Assembly (NCBI RefSeq): GCF_051860665.1
Contig: NZ_JBHYDM010000007.1
Coordinates: forward strand, 62,001-126,000
Reading direction: 5' to 3'
Source of the DNA: Falsiroseomonas sp051860665
GTDB lineage: Bacteria > Pseudomonadota > Alphaproteobacteria > Acetobacterales > Acetobacteraceae
Length of the DNA: 64,000 bases
Of this stretch, positions 10,011-17,150 are shown piece by piece; the stretch's first letter is position 1, and each line of letters starts with the position of its first letter. The notes under the pieces are model-generated. The model did not search any database. It was not told where the DNA came from and saw nothing but the letters and a program-made list of their open reading frames with translations. Both the position numbers and the translations under genes were made by a program.

Positions 10011-10898
10011 CTGGAACCGACCCCGACCCTGCATCACGACCTGGCCCGCGCCGTGCTGGACCTGCTGGCGCAGGAAGGCGCGCAGCCCGGTACGCCGCTG
10101 CGGCAGGATGCGCTGGCGGCCAAGCTCGGCGTCTCCCGCACCCCGATCCGCGGCGCGCTGGCGGTGCTGGCCGCGGCCGGCAGCGTGGAACAGCGCGGTC
10201 GCACGCTGGTGCTGCGCGATGCCCAGGCGCCGATCCCGCAGCCGCAGGCGGAGGATCCGGTGGCGGCGCTGATGGTCGGCATCGCCCGCGACCGCGCCGC
10301 CGGCCGCCTGCCGGATTCGATGACGGAGGCGGAGCTGCAGCGCCACACGCGCGCCGCCCGCGGCGATCTCGGCCGCGCCCTGCGGCGGCTGGAGGAGCTG
10401 GGCATCGTCAGCCGCAACCGCGGCCATGGCTGGCGTTTTGCGCCTGACCTCGCCACCCCTGCCGAGCGCGATGCCGCCTATCGCTTCCGCATCGTCATGG
10501 AACCCGCCGCCCTGCTGGAACCCGGCTATGCCCTGCCCAGGGGCTTCGCGAAGGAGATGCGGGAGGGGCACCAGCTGTTCCTGGAGGAGGCGTGGCAGGA
10601 TTCCCGCGCGGTCGAATTCTTCGAGCTGAATGCCGCCTTCCACCTCGGCATCGTCGCAGCCTCCGGCAACCGCTTCTTCCAGGCGGCGACGGAACAGCAC
10701 AACCAGCTGCGCCGCCTGACCAATTACGGCTGGGTGCTCGGCCCCGGCCGCGTGCGGCAGAATGCGACGGAGCACCTGGCGATCCTCGATGCGCTGGAGG
10801 CGGATGACCGCCCGCGCGCCTCCCGCCTGCTGGCCGAGCATCTGTCCTGTGCCCTGGCGCTGACGGCGGAACTGGTGCGGCTGCGAGGCAAGCCGTGA
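10011..10898 (+). CDS. GntR-superfamily regulator, FCD type, with an apparent second winged helix
   Basis: 295 aa if started at CTG 10011. No ATG or GTG exists in frame near the expected N-terminus. The CTG is preceded by AAAAGAG with 6-bp spacing, and a TTG at 9951 is the alternative. Residues about 8-66 form a GntR wHTH (LRQDALAAKLGVSRTPIRGALAVL). Residues about 80-140 look like a second wHTH (RAARGDLGRALRRLEELGIVSRN). The rest is an FCD ligand domain with its metal-type histidines (AAFHLGIV, ATEHLAILDAL, LLAEHL). Such regulators usually repress an adjacent catabolic operon and release it on binding a carboxylate. It diverges from the C45/dpp operon and is coupled by GTGA to the amine oxidase. 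Confidence 0.85.
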   Translation: MEPTPTLHHDLARAVLDLLAQEGAQPGTPLRQDALAAKLGVSRTPIRGALAVLAAAGSVEQRGRTLVLRDAQAPIPQPQAEDPVAALMVGIARDRAAGRLPDSMTEAELQRHTRAARGDLGRALRRLEELGIVSRNRGHGWRFAPDLATPAERDAAYRFRIVMEPAALLEPGYALPRGFAKEMREGHQLFLEEAWQDSRAVEFFELNAAFHLGIVAASGNRFFQAATEQHNQLRRLTNYGWVLGPGRVRQNATEHLAILDALEADDRPRASRLLAEHLSCALALTAELVRLRGKP

Positions 10899-12160
10899 AG
10901 TCCCTTTGGGAGGCAACCGCCGCGCCGGCGCCCATCCTCGCGCCATTGCGCGGCCCGGCGGAGACCACGGTCGCCATCATCGGCGCCGGCTATTCCGGCC
11001 TCTCCACCGCCCTCGCTTTGGCCGAGCGCGGCGTGGCGGTGACGGTGCTGGAGGCGGAGGCCCCCGGCGCCGGCGCCTCCGGCCGCAATGGCGGGCAGGT
11101 GATCCCCGGTTTCAAGCATGACGTGGCCGATGCCGTCGCGGTCTATGGGCCGGCCCGCGGCGCGGCGATGCATGCGCTGGGCGCCCGCGCGGCCACCGAG
11201 ACCTTCGCGCTGATCGCCCGCCACGGCATCGATTGCGATGCGGCGCAGAACGGCTGGGCGCAGCTCGGCGATACGCCGGCGGCGCTGGAGGCGATGGCCG
11301 CGCGGCTGGCCGAATGGCGCCGCCAGGGCGCGCCCGTCCACTGGCTGTCCCGCGCCGAGGCGGCGATGCTGACGGGGACGGAGGCCTATCTCGGCGGCTG
11401 GTTCCATGCCGGGGGCGGCGGGGTGCAGCCGCTGTCCTATGCCCGCGGCCTGGCCCGCGCGGCCATGGCGGCCGGTGCCGTGATCCACGCCCCCGCCCGC
11501 GCCACTGCCATCCGGCGCGAGGGCGCGGATTGGCGGATGGAGACTTCGACGGGGCATCTGCGCGCCCGGCGCGTGCTGATCGCCACCAATGCGCTGGCCG
11601 GCGACCTCTGGCCGGGGCTCGCGGATACCCTGATTCCGGTCTGGAGCTTCCAGGTCGCAACCCAGCCCGGCGCGGTGCCGGCGCGGATGCCCGTGGTCTC
11701 CGACACCCGCCGCGTGCTGCGCTACTTCCGGGCGGACCGCGACGGGCGGCTGGTGGTGGGCGGCAAGGGCCGGCTGCGGGCGCCGCGCGACCTGGGCGAC
11801 TTCGCCACCCAGCGCCACATGCTGGCTCGGCTCTATCCCCGGCTGGCCGAGGCGCCGCTCGATTTCGGCTGGGGCGGGCAGGTGGCGATCACGCTGGACC
11901 GGCTGCCGCGGCTTTTCGCCCTGGATGACGGCGTCTTCGCCACCATCGGCTGCAACGGCAAGGGCATCGCCTGGTGCACCGCCACGGGGCCGGAGCTCGC
12001 CACGGTGCTGATGGGCGGCGAAAGCCTGGCCCTGCCGCCCGTCGAGCCCCTCCGCCCCATCCCGCTGCACCAGTTGAAGAAAATCTATGCCGCCGCCGGC
12101 AGCGTCTGGTTCCGCCTGCGGGACCGGCTGGAGCGGTCCACACCCCGGAGCCCCGCATGA
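10895..12160 (+). CDS. FAD-dependent oxidoreductase, PuuB-like (gamma-glutamylputrescine oxidase family)
   Basis: 421 aa. The Rossmann dinucleotide motif VAIIGAGYSGLSTALALAERG lies at residues 25-45. It is followed by GAGASGRNGGQVIPGF, a sequence typical of PuuB/OrdL-type DAO-family enzymes that oxidise secondary or primary amines. The C-terminal block GCNGKGIAWCTATG is also conserved in this group. It probably oxidises an amine with O2 or a quinone as acceptor. The GTG start overlaps the regulator's stop (GTGA), and its own stop overlaps the aminotransferase start (ATGA). Together with the aminotransferase it suggests polyamine or omega-amino-acid breakdown. Confidence 0.88.
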   Translation: MKSLWEATAAPAPILAPLRGPAETTVAIIGAGYSGLSTALALAERGVAVTVLEAEAPGAGASGRNGGQVIPGFKHDVADAVAVYGPARGAAMHALGARAATETFALIARHGIDCDAAQNGWAQLGDTPAALEAMAARLAEWRRQGAPVHWLSRAEAAMLTGTEAYLGGWFHAGGGGVQPLSYARGLARAAMAAGAVIHAPARATAIRREGADWRMETSTGHLRARRVLIATNALAGDLWPGLADTLIPVWSFQVATQPGAVPARMPVVSDTRRVLRYFRADRDGRLVVGGKGRLRAPRDLGDFATQRHMLARLYPRLAEAPLDFGWGGQVAITLDRLPRLFALDDGVFATIGCNGKGIAWCTATGPELATVLMGGESLALPPVEPLRPIPLHQLKKIYAAAGSVWFRLRDRLERSTPRSPA

Positions 12161-13473
12161 CCGTCCATCCGCGCCCCAATGCGCTGTCCGAATCCTACTG
12201 GATGCCCTTCACCGCCGCCCGCGCCTTCCGGGAGGCGCCGATGCTCTTCGTGGGGGCGGAGGGCATGCACTACCTCGAATCCGGCGGGCGCCGGGTGCTG
12301 GACGGCATGGCCGGCCTCTGGTGCGTCAATGCCGGCCATGGCCATCCGCGCATCACGGAGGCGATCCGCACGGCGGCGGGGCAGCTCGACTTCGTCTCCT
12401 CCTTCCGCATGGGCCATCCCGGCGCCTTCGCCTTCGCCGAGCGCCTGACCGCCGCGGCGCCGGAGGGGCTGGACCATGTCTTCTTCAGCAATTCCGGCAG
12501 CGAGGCGGTGGACAGCGCGCTGAAGATCGCCCGCGCCTATCATCGGGTGCGTGGGGAGGGCGGCCGCACCAAGCTGATCGGCCGGGCCAAGTCCTATCAC
12601 GGCGTCGGCTTCGGCGGCCTCTCGGTCGGCGGCATCGGCCGCCACAAGCGGGATTTTGGGCCGCTGCTGCCCGACGTGTACCACCTGCCGCTGCCCTACG
12701 ATTCTTCGCGCATGGGTTTTCCGGACGGCCGTCCCGCGGTGGGCGCGGAGTATGCCGAAAGCCTGGAGGCGCTGCTGGCGGTGCAGGATCCCTCCACCGT
12801 CGCGGCGGTGATCGTCGAGCCCGTCACTGGCTCGGGCGGCGTCTACCCGCCCCCGCTCGGCTACCTGGAACGGCTGCGGGAGATCTGCACGAAGAATGGC
12901 ATCCTGCTGATCTTCGACGAGGTCATCACCGGCTTCGGCCGCCTCGGCACCTGCTTCGCCAGCCAGGCTTTTGGGGTCACCCCCGACCTCATCGCCTGCG
13001 CCAAGGGGCTGACCAATGGCGCCGTGCCGATGGGCGCCACCTTGGTCTCCGCCGGTATCTACGAGGCCTTCATGGCCGGCCCGCCGGAAGCGGTGCAGCT
13101 GTTCCACGGCTATACCTATTCCGGCCACCCGCTGGCCTGCGCCGCCGGCCTGGCGGCGCTGGAGACCTATGAGCAGGACGGCATTTTCGCGAATGCCGCC
13201 GCCATGGCGCAGCCCTTCGCCGCCGCGATCCACGCGCTGCGCGACGCGCCGCATGTGGTGGATATCCGCACCATCGGCATTCTGGGGGCCATCGAGCTGG
13301 CCCCCCGCGGCGGCACCCGCGGCCCGGCGGTGGCCGATCGCTGCTTCGCGGCCGGGGTGCTGGTGCGCGCGGCCGGCGACATGCTGGTGCTCTCCCCGCC
13401 GCTGATCCTGGCCCCTGCGGAGATCGACCGCATCGCCCAGACCATCCGCGACGCCCTGCGGGCCGAGGCCTGA
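12157..13473 (+). CDS. Class III aminotransferase, omega-amino acid:pyruvate type
   Basis: 438 aa, PLP-dependent. The N-terminus SESYWMPFTAARAFREAP and the block DGMAGLWCVNAGHGHPRI closely resemble beta-alanine/omega-amino acid:pyruvate aminotransferases. Other family motifs are FSNSGSEAVDSALK, IVEPVTGSGGVYPPP, LLIFDEVITGFGRLG and the PLP-binding lysine in LIACAKGLTNG. It moves a terminal amino group from a beta-alanine, GABA or diamine-like donor to pyruvate. It is the third gene of regulator-oxidase-aminotransferase, each step joined by a 4-bp overlap. The start is set by the ATGA overlap at 12157. Confidence 0.92.
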   Translation: MTVHPRPNALSESYWMPFTAARAFREAPMLFVGAEGMHYLESGGRRVLDGMAGLWCVNAGHGHPRITEAIRTAAGQLDFVSSFRMGHPGAFAFAERLTAAAPEGLDHVFFSNSGSEAVDSALKIARAYHRVRGEGGRTKLIGRAKSYHGVGFGGLSVGGIGRHKRDFGPLLPDVYHLPLPYDSSRMGFPDGRPAVGAEYAESLEALLAVQDPSTVAAVIVEPVTGSGGVYPPPLGYLERLREICTKNGILLIFDEVITGFGRLGTCFASQAFGVTPDLIACAKGLTNGAVPMGATLVSAGIYEAFMAGPPEAVQLFHGYTYSGHPLACAAGLAALETYEQDGIFANAAAMAQPFAAAIHALRDAPHVVDIRTIGILGAIELAPRGGTRGPAVADRCFAAGVLVRAAGDMLVLSPPLILAPAEIDRIAQTIRDALRAEA

Positions 13474-13484
13474 CCCAGCAAAAA

Positions 13485-13510
13485 GGGCGGCCCCCCTGCG
13501 GAGGCCGCCC
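13485..13510. terminator. Bidirectional hairpin terminator
   Basis: An 8-bp perfect stem, GGGCGGCC (13485-13492) with GGCCGCCC (13503-13510), closes a 10-nt loop between the convergent aminotransferase and cold-shock genes. Read on the minus strand the stem is followed directly by TTTTT, a good intrinsic terminator for the cold-shock gene. Confidence 0.8.
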
Positions 13511-13535
13511 CTTCAGATCTTTCTGACCCGAAGGA

Positions 13536-14207
13536 TCAGGCGGTGGTGACGGAGGCCGCTTCCGGCCCCTTCTTGCCCTGCACCACGCGCAGCGTCACGG
13601 CCTGGCCCTCGGTCAGCGGGCGCAGCCCGCTGCGCTCCAGCGCCGTGGCATGGACGAAGACATCCTTGCCGCCATCGCTCGGCGTCACGAAGCCAAAGCC
13701 CTTCTCGGCGCTGTACCACTTCACGGTGCCCTGCACCTCCTCACCCGCACCCGGCGGGGGCGGGGCGCGGAAGCCGCCACTCGCGGGCCGCGGCCCGCCC
13801 ATGGCGCCACGCGGCGGGGAGGGGGGGATCTCACCGACCGGCCCGACCTCGAGCACCTCGGTCACCTGCGGGCCACGCTCGCCCTGGCCGGTGCGCACGC
13901 GCAGCTTGGTGCCGGGCGCCACGGTATCGGCGCCGGCGCGCTGCAGCACGCTGATATGCAGGAAGGCATCGCCGCCGCCACCCTCGACCGCCACGAAGCC
14001 GAAGCCCCGCTCCGGATCGAAGCGCTTCACCACCGCGCCGACCTCGGGACCCGAAGCCATCGGCGCCGAAGACCGGCGCGGCGGGGCGGAAGGCGCATAG
14101 CTGGGGGTGGGGGGCGGTGCCCAGCCGCCCTCCTGGGGCATGTCATCGTCGAAGCCTCGCTTGCTGCGGGCTTTGCGGTCTCGCCGCCAGTCGTGCGTGT
14201 TGGTCAT
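13536..14207 (-). CDS. Tandem cold-shock-domain protein
   Basis: 223 aa. Residues 1-55 are charged then Pro-rich and probably disordered. The first cold-shock domain spans about 56-121 (VVKRFDPERGFGFVAV). A Pro/Gly-rich linker follows (122-156), then a second, more classical domain at 157-222 (GTVKWYSAEKGFGFVTPSDG, KDVFVHATALE). Both retain the RNP1 core GFGFV for single-stranded RNA/DNA binding. Proteins of this type act as RNA chaperones and are widespread in alphaproteobacteria. Start MTNTHDWRRD at 14207 has a nearby CAGAG Shine-Dalgarno. A good sigma-70 promoter about 100 bp upstream implies a roughly 90-nt leader, as is common for cold-shock mRNAs. Confidence 0.9.
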   Translation of the reverse strand: MTNTHDWRRDRKARSKRGFDDDMPQEGGWAPPPTPSYAPSAPPRRSSAPMASGPEVGAVVKRFDPERGFGFVAVEGGGGDAFLHISVLQRAGADTVAPGTKLRVRTGQGERGPQVTEVLEVGPVGEIPPSPPRGAMGGPRPASGGFRAPPPPGAGEEVQGTVKWYSAEKGFGFVTPSDGGKDVFVHATALERSGLRPLTEGQAVTLRVVQGKKGPEAASVTTA

Positions 14208-14304
14208 CTCTGGACTCGCCTGTTCGGCCGCGGACACGTCCGACCCCGCCGTCTCGTGGATTCGAGCCCGGGGAGGTTGCGTGGCCCGCATCGGCCTGGC
14301 CGTC

Positions 14305-14332
14305 AGTATAGGTCACCCGCCGCGTGCTTCAA
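14305..14332 (-). promoter_or_regulatory. Sigma-70 promoter of the cold-shock gene
   Basis: On the minus strand TTGAAG (14332-14327) and TATACT (14310-14305) are separated by 16 bp, a near-consensus pair. The predicted start near 14298 leaves a 5' leader of about 90 nt. Confidence 0.65.
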
Positions 14333-14596
14333 TGTAGGAAGCGCAATGAACCACCGAAAGCTGGGGAAGATCTGGTCACGGCATCGCCATGCAGGCGCAC
14401 TCTGCCGCAGGAAACGGCAGGTTCTGGCGTCAGGCGCGTGGAATTTTTCATCCCCTCCCGCGCTTGGAGGCGGCGAAACTGCACCAGCCGCAGCCAAGGC
14501 CGCCCATATCTTGCCGCGACCTGAACCTTGGACAAAAAAACGGCACCCGCCGCCTGACCGCCGCCACGCCGCCTCCCTCATCGGGTAGGATCCCAG

Positions 14597-14612
14597 TGGC
14601 ACCGCTCTTGCT
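14597..14612 (+). promoter_or_regulatory. Sigma-54 (-24/-12) promoter of the NMT1 receptor gene
   Basis: TGGCAC (14597-14602), 5 bp, TTGCT (14608-14612) reproduces the RpoN consensus with exact GG-N10-GC spacing. Predicted transcription starts near 14624, about 30 nt before the ATG at 14655, which has a GGAGG ribosome site. Sigma-54 dependence implies an enhancer-binding activator such as NtrC. Confidence 0.75.
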
Positions 14613-14654
14613 TCCGATTGTCAGGACCTTGCCTGCACCCATCGGAGGATTCGC

Positions 14655-15674
14655 ATGACCCTGGCCCGCCGCACCCTGTTCGGCGCCACCGCCGGCATGC
14701 TCGCCGCACCCGCCCTCGCCCAGGCACCGGAGCGCATCCGCTTCGTGCTGAACTTCCGCCCCGACGGCGGCACCGCCGGCTACCTGCTCGCCCTCTCCCG
14801 CGGCTACTACCGCGAAGCCGGCCTGGAAGTGACCATCGACGGATCCTCCGGCTCCGGCGACGCCATCACCCGCGTCGCCTCCGGCAACTACCAGATGGGC
14901 AGCGGCGATATCGCCACCCTCATCGAATTCCAGGCCCGTAACCCCACCGCCTCCCCCAAGGTGGTCATGTCCCTGCACGATAGCTCGCCCCAGGCCATCA
15001 TGAGCCTCGGCGGCACCCGCATCCTGAAACCCGAGGACCTCGCCGGCCGCACCATCGGCCAAGGCCCCGCCGACGGCGCCTCCCGCATGTTCCCGGCCTT
15101 CTGCCGCATCAACAACATCCCGATGGACCGGATGCGGCTGCAACAAGTCACCCCCGCACTCCGCGACCAGATGCTGATGACCCGCCAGGTCGATGCCGTC
15201 ACCGGCTTCGACTACACCGTCTTCTTCAATCTCAAGGCGAACGGCGCCAAGCCCGAGGACATCCACACCCTTCGCTACGCCGACTACGGCATGGACTTCC
15301 CCGGCAACGCCATGCTCGCCAGCCGCAGCTTCATCGCCGAAAAACCCGAGGCCCTGCGCCGCTTCCTCTCCGCCTCCACCCGCTGCTGGCACGACGTCAT
15401 GGCCGACCCCGCCAAAGCCGCAGCCGAACTCAAGCGCCAATTCCCCCTGCTGGAAGAAGCCATCGAAGCCGAACGCATCATCTACCTGCGCGACCGCCTG
15501 ATGATCACCCCACGCACCCAAGCCGACGGCCTCGGCACCCTCAGCGAAGCCCGCCTCACCGAAACCATCGCCCTGGTGAAAGACGGCTTCGGCCTGCCCA
15601 ACACCCCCCCCAACACCGAAATCTACGATGGCCGCTTCCTGCCGAGCGCGGATGAGCGCCGTCTGCGGGGGTAG
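14655..15674 (+). CDS. NMT1/SsuA-type ABC substrate-binding protein, orphan
   Basis: 339 aa. A twin-arginine-like signal peptide (LARRTLFGATAGMLAAPALA-QA) precedes an NMT1 fold: RIRFVLNFRPDGGTAGYLLALSRGYYREAGLEV, a ligand-side GSSGSGDAI, and the DLAGRTIGQGPADG block. This family binds pyrimidines, sulfonates, nitrate or aromatic amides for ABC import. No permease or ATPase gene adjoins it, so partners must lie elsewhere. The upstream sigma-54 promoter suggests induction by nitrogen limitation. Downstream lies a compound palindromic repeat that may terminate transcription. Confidence 0.9.
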   Translation: MTLARRTLFGATAGMLAAPALAQAPERIRFVLNFRPDGGTAGYLLALSRGYYREAGLEVTIDGSSGSGDAITRVASGNYQMGSGDIATLIEFQARNPTASPKVVMSLHDSSPQAIMSLGGTRILKPEDLAGRTIGQGPADGASRMFPAFCRINNIPMDRMRLQQVTPALRDQMLMTRQVDAVTGFDYTVFFNLKANGAKPEDIHTLRYADYGMDFPGNAMLASRSFIAEKPEALRRFLSASTRCWHDVMADPAKAAAELKRQFPLLEEAIEAERIIYLRDRLMITPRTQADGLGTLSEARLTETIALVKDGFGLPNTPPNTEIYDGRFLPSADERRLRG

Positions 15675-15699
15675 GGGTCTGGGACGGCGCTGGTGGCTT

Positions 15700-15907
15700 G
15701 CAGGGGGACGCTGTCCCCCTGCACCCCCTGCCAAGGGGCAGTGGCCCCTTGGAACCCTTTGATTCATGAACAGAAATGGAGAGGGGCCAGCAGGACCGCC
15801 GAACATGCGGCTCCTCCGGCCCCTCTCCATTTCTGTTCAAGGTCCTGAGGTCCAGGAGGCCACTGCCTCCTGGCGGGAGGGTGCAGGGAGGGCGGAGCCC
15901 TCCTTGC
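15700..15907. repeat. Compound REP-like element: two inverted two-hairpin units flanking a 21-bp inverted repeat
   Basis: Unit 1 (plus sense) has hairpin GCAGGGGGAC/GTCCCCCTGC (15700-15722) then CCAAGGGG-CAGTGG-CCCCTTGG (15731-15752). Unit 2 is the same design on the opposite strand: stem CCAGGAGG/CCTCCTGG (15852-15873, loop CAGTGG on the minus strand) and stem 15883-15907. The stems differ in sequence but keep pairing, and the CAGTGG loop is constant, so structure is conserved. Between them a perfect 21-bp inverted repeat, 15768-15788 with 15818-15838, surrounds a 29-nt loop. It lies between convergent genes and could terminate both. Confidence 0.8.
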
Positions 15908-15931
15908 AATCAGCCAGCGCTGACCCAGCCC

Positions 15932-17098
15932 TTACTCCGCAGCCGTCTCCTGCCCGGTCGGGAAGCGGCGGCGGACTTCGTCGCGGCGTTCGAGCCACCA
16001 GGCGTAGGAGGGGGGGAGGAGGGGGAGGGGGTTTTGGCCGAGGGCTTGGGCGGCGTGGGTGGGCCAGTTGGGGTTCCACATCATTTCGCGGGCGAGGGCG
16101 ATGAGGTGGCAGGAGCCGTCCTGCAGGTAGGATTCGGCCTGGTGGGGGTCGGTGATGAGGCCGACGGCCATGGTGGGCAGGCCGGTTTCGCGCAGGATTT
16201 CGGCGGCGAAGGGCACGTGGTAGCCGGGGGTGCGGGGGACGACGGCGAGGGTGAGGGGGCCTTCGATGCCGCCGGAGGAGCAGTCGATCAGGTCGATGCC
16301 GCGGGGTTTGAGTTCGTGGCAGAGGGCGATGGTGTCGTCCATGTGCCAGCCGCCGCCGCGGCCGTCGACGCAGGACAGGCGGATCAGCAGGGGCTTTTCG
16401 GCTGGCCAGGCGGCGCGGACGGCTTCCACCAGTTCCAGGCCGAAGCGCATGCGTCCCTGCCGGTCGCCGCCGTAGGAATCGGTGCGGTGATTGGTGATGG
16501 GTGAGAGGAATTGCTGGATGATGTAGCCGTGCGCGGCGTGGATTTCGAGGATGTCGAAGCCGGCGTCGTCGGCGCGGCGGGCGGCGTCGGCGTGGAGCTG
16601 GATGACGTGGCGGATGTCGTCCGCGTCCATTTCCTTCGGGATCATGGCGCCGGGCTTGAAGGGGATGGGGCTGGGCGCGAGGCCGGACCAGGGCGGCCGG
16701 CCCTTCGCGGCGTCTTCCTCGGTGAGGGGAGAAAAACCGTCCCAGGGGGCGCGGGTGGCGACCTTGCGGCCGGCATGGCCGATCTGCATGGCGCTGGCGC
16801 TGCCGTTGGCGCGGAGAAAATCGGTGATGCGGCGCCAGGCGCGGGCCTGTTCGTCGGTATAGATGCCGGGGCAGTCATAGGTTTTGCGGGAGCGTTCGGA
16901 GACGCTGGTTTCCTCGCAGAAGACCAGGCCGGCGCCGCCGAGGGCGAATTTGCCGAGATGGACCAGGTGCCAGTCGCCGGGGATGCCGCCGGGGTCGGAG
17001 CGGTATTGCGACATGGGCGAAACGACGATGCGATTGCGCAGGGTGACGCCACGCAATGCGTAAGGCGTGAGCAGAAGGGGTGTGGCGGCGTCGGTCAT
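15932..17098 (-). CDS. NADH:flavin oxidoreductase, old yellow enzyme family (YqjM/NemA-like)
   Basis: 388 aa, FMN-dependent TIM-barrel ene-reductase. Visible family marks are LRNRIVVSPMSQYRSDPGG (FMN-binding strand 1), the substrate-side EIHAAHGYIIQQFLSPITNHRTDSYGG and the late MAVGLI and LIALAREMMWNPNWP blocks. It reduces activated C=C bonds or nitro compounds with NAD(P)H. The cysteine usually found after the first strand in YqjM is replaced in SPMSQY. Start MTDAATPLLL at 17098 has a GGAG ribosome site. It diverges from the molybdenum hydroxylase operon across about 50 bp, so the two may share control. Confidence 0.92.
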   Translation of the reverse strand: MTDAATPLLLTPYALRGVTLRNRIVVSPMSQYRSDPGGIPGDWHLVHLGKFALGGAGLVFCEETSVSERSRKTYDCPGIYTDEQARAWRRITDFLRANGSASAMQIGHAGRKVATRAPWDGFSPLTEEDAAKGRPPWSGLAPSPIPFKPGAMIPKEMDADDIRHVIQLHADAARRADDAGFDILEIHAAHGYIIQQFLSPITNHRTDSYGGDRQGRMRFGLELVEAVRAAWPAEKPLLIRLSCVDGRGGGWHMDDTIALCHELKPRGIDLIDCSSGGIEGPLTLAVVPRTPGYHVPFAAEILRETGLPTMAVGLITDPHQAESYLQDGSCHLIALAREMMWNPNWPTHAAQALGQNPLPLLPPSYAWWLERRDEVRRRFPTGQETAAE

Positions 17099-17150
17099 CG
17101 GCAACTCCGGTCGTGCTGGCAGGTAGGCCCGGGCGCAGGTGGGATGCAAG

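Larger units (their letters stand above)
14208..14654. other. Intergenic control region between the cold-shock gene and the NMT1 receptor
   Basis: 447 bp without a convincing gene; short open frames here have no recognisable product. It holds the leader and promoter of the minus-strand cold-shock gene (14305-14332) and a 6-bp-stem hairpin (CTGCCG 14402-14407 / CGGCAG 14415-14420). It also holds the sigma-54 promoter and GGAGG ribosome site of the plus-strand receptor gene. Confidence 0.7.

Noticed and set aside
14324..14602. Several short open frames in the 14.2-14.65 kb gap
   Set aside because: No ribosome site, no domain, overlapping in conflicting frames; the region is better explained as promoters and leaders.
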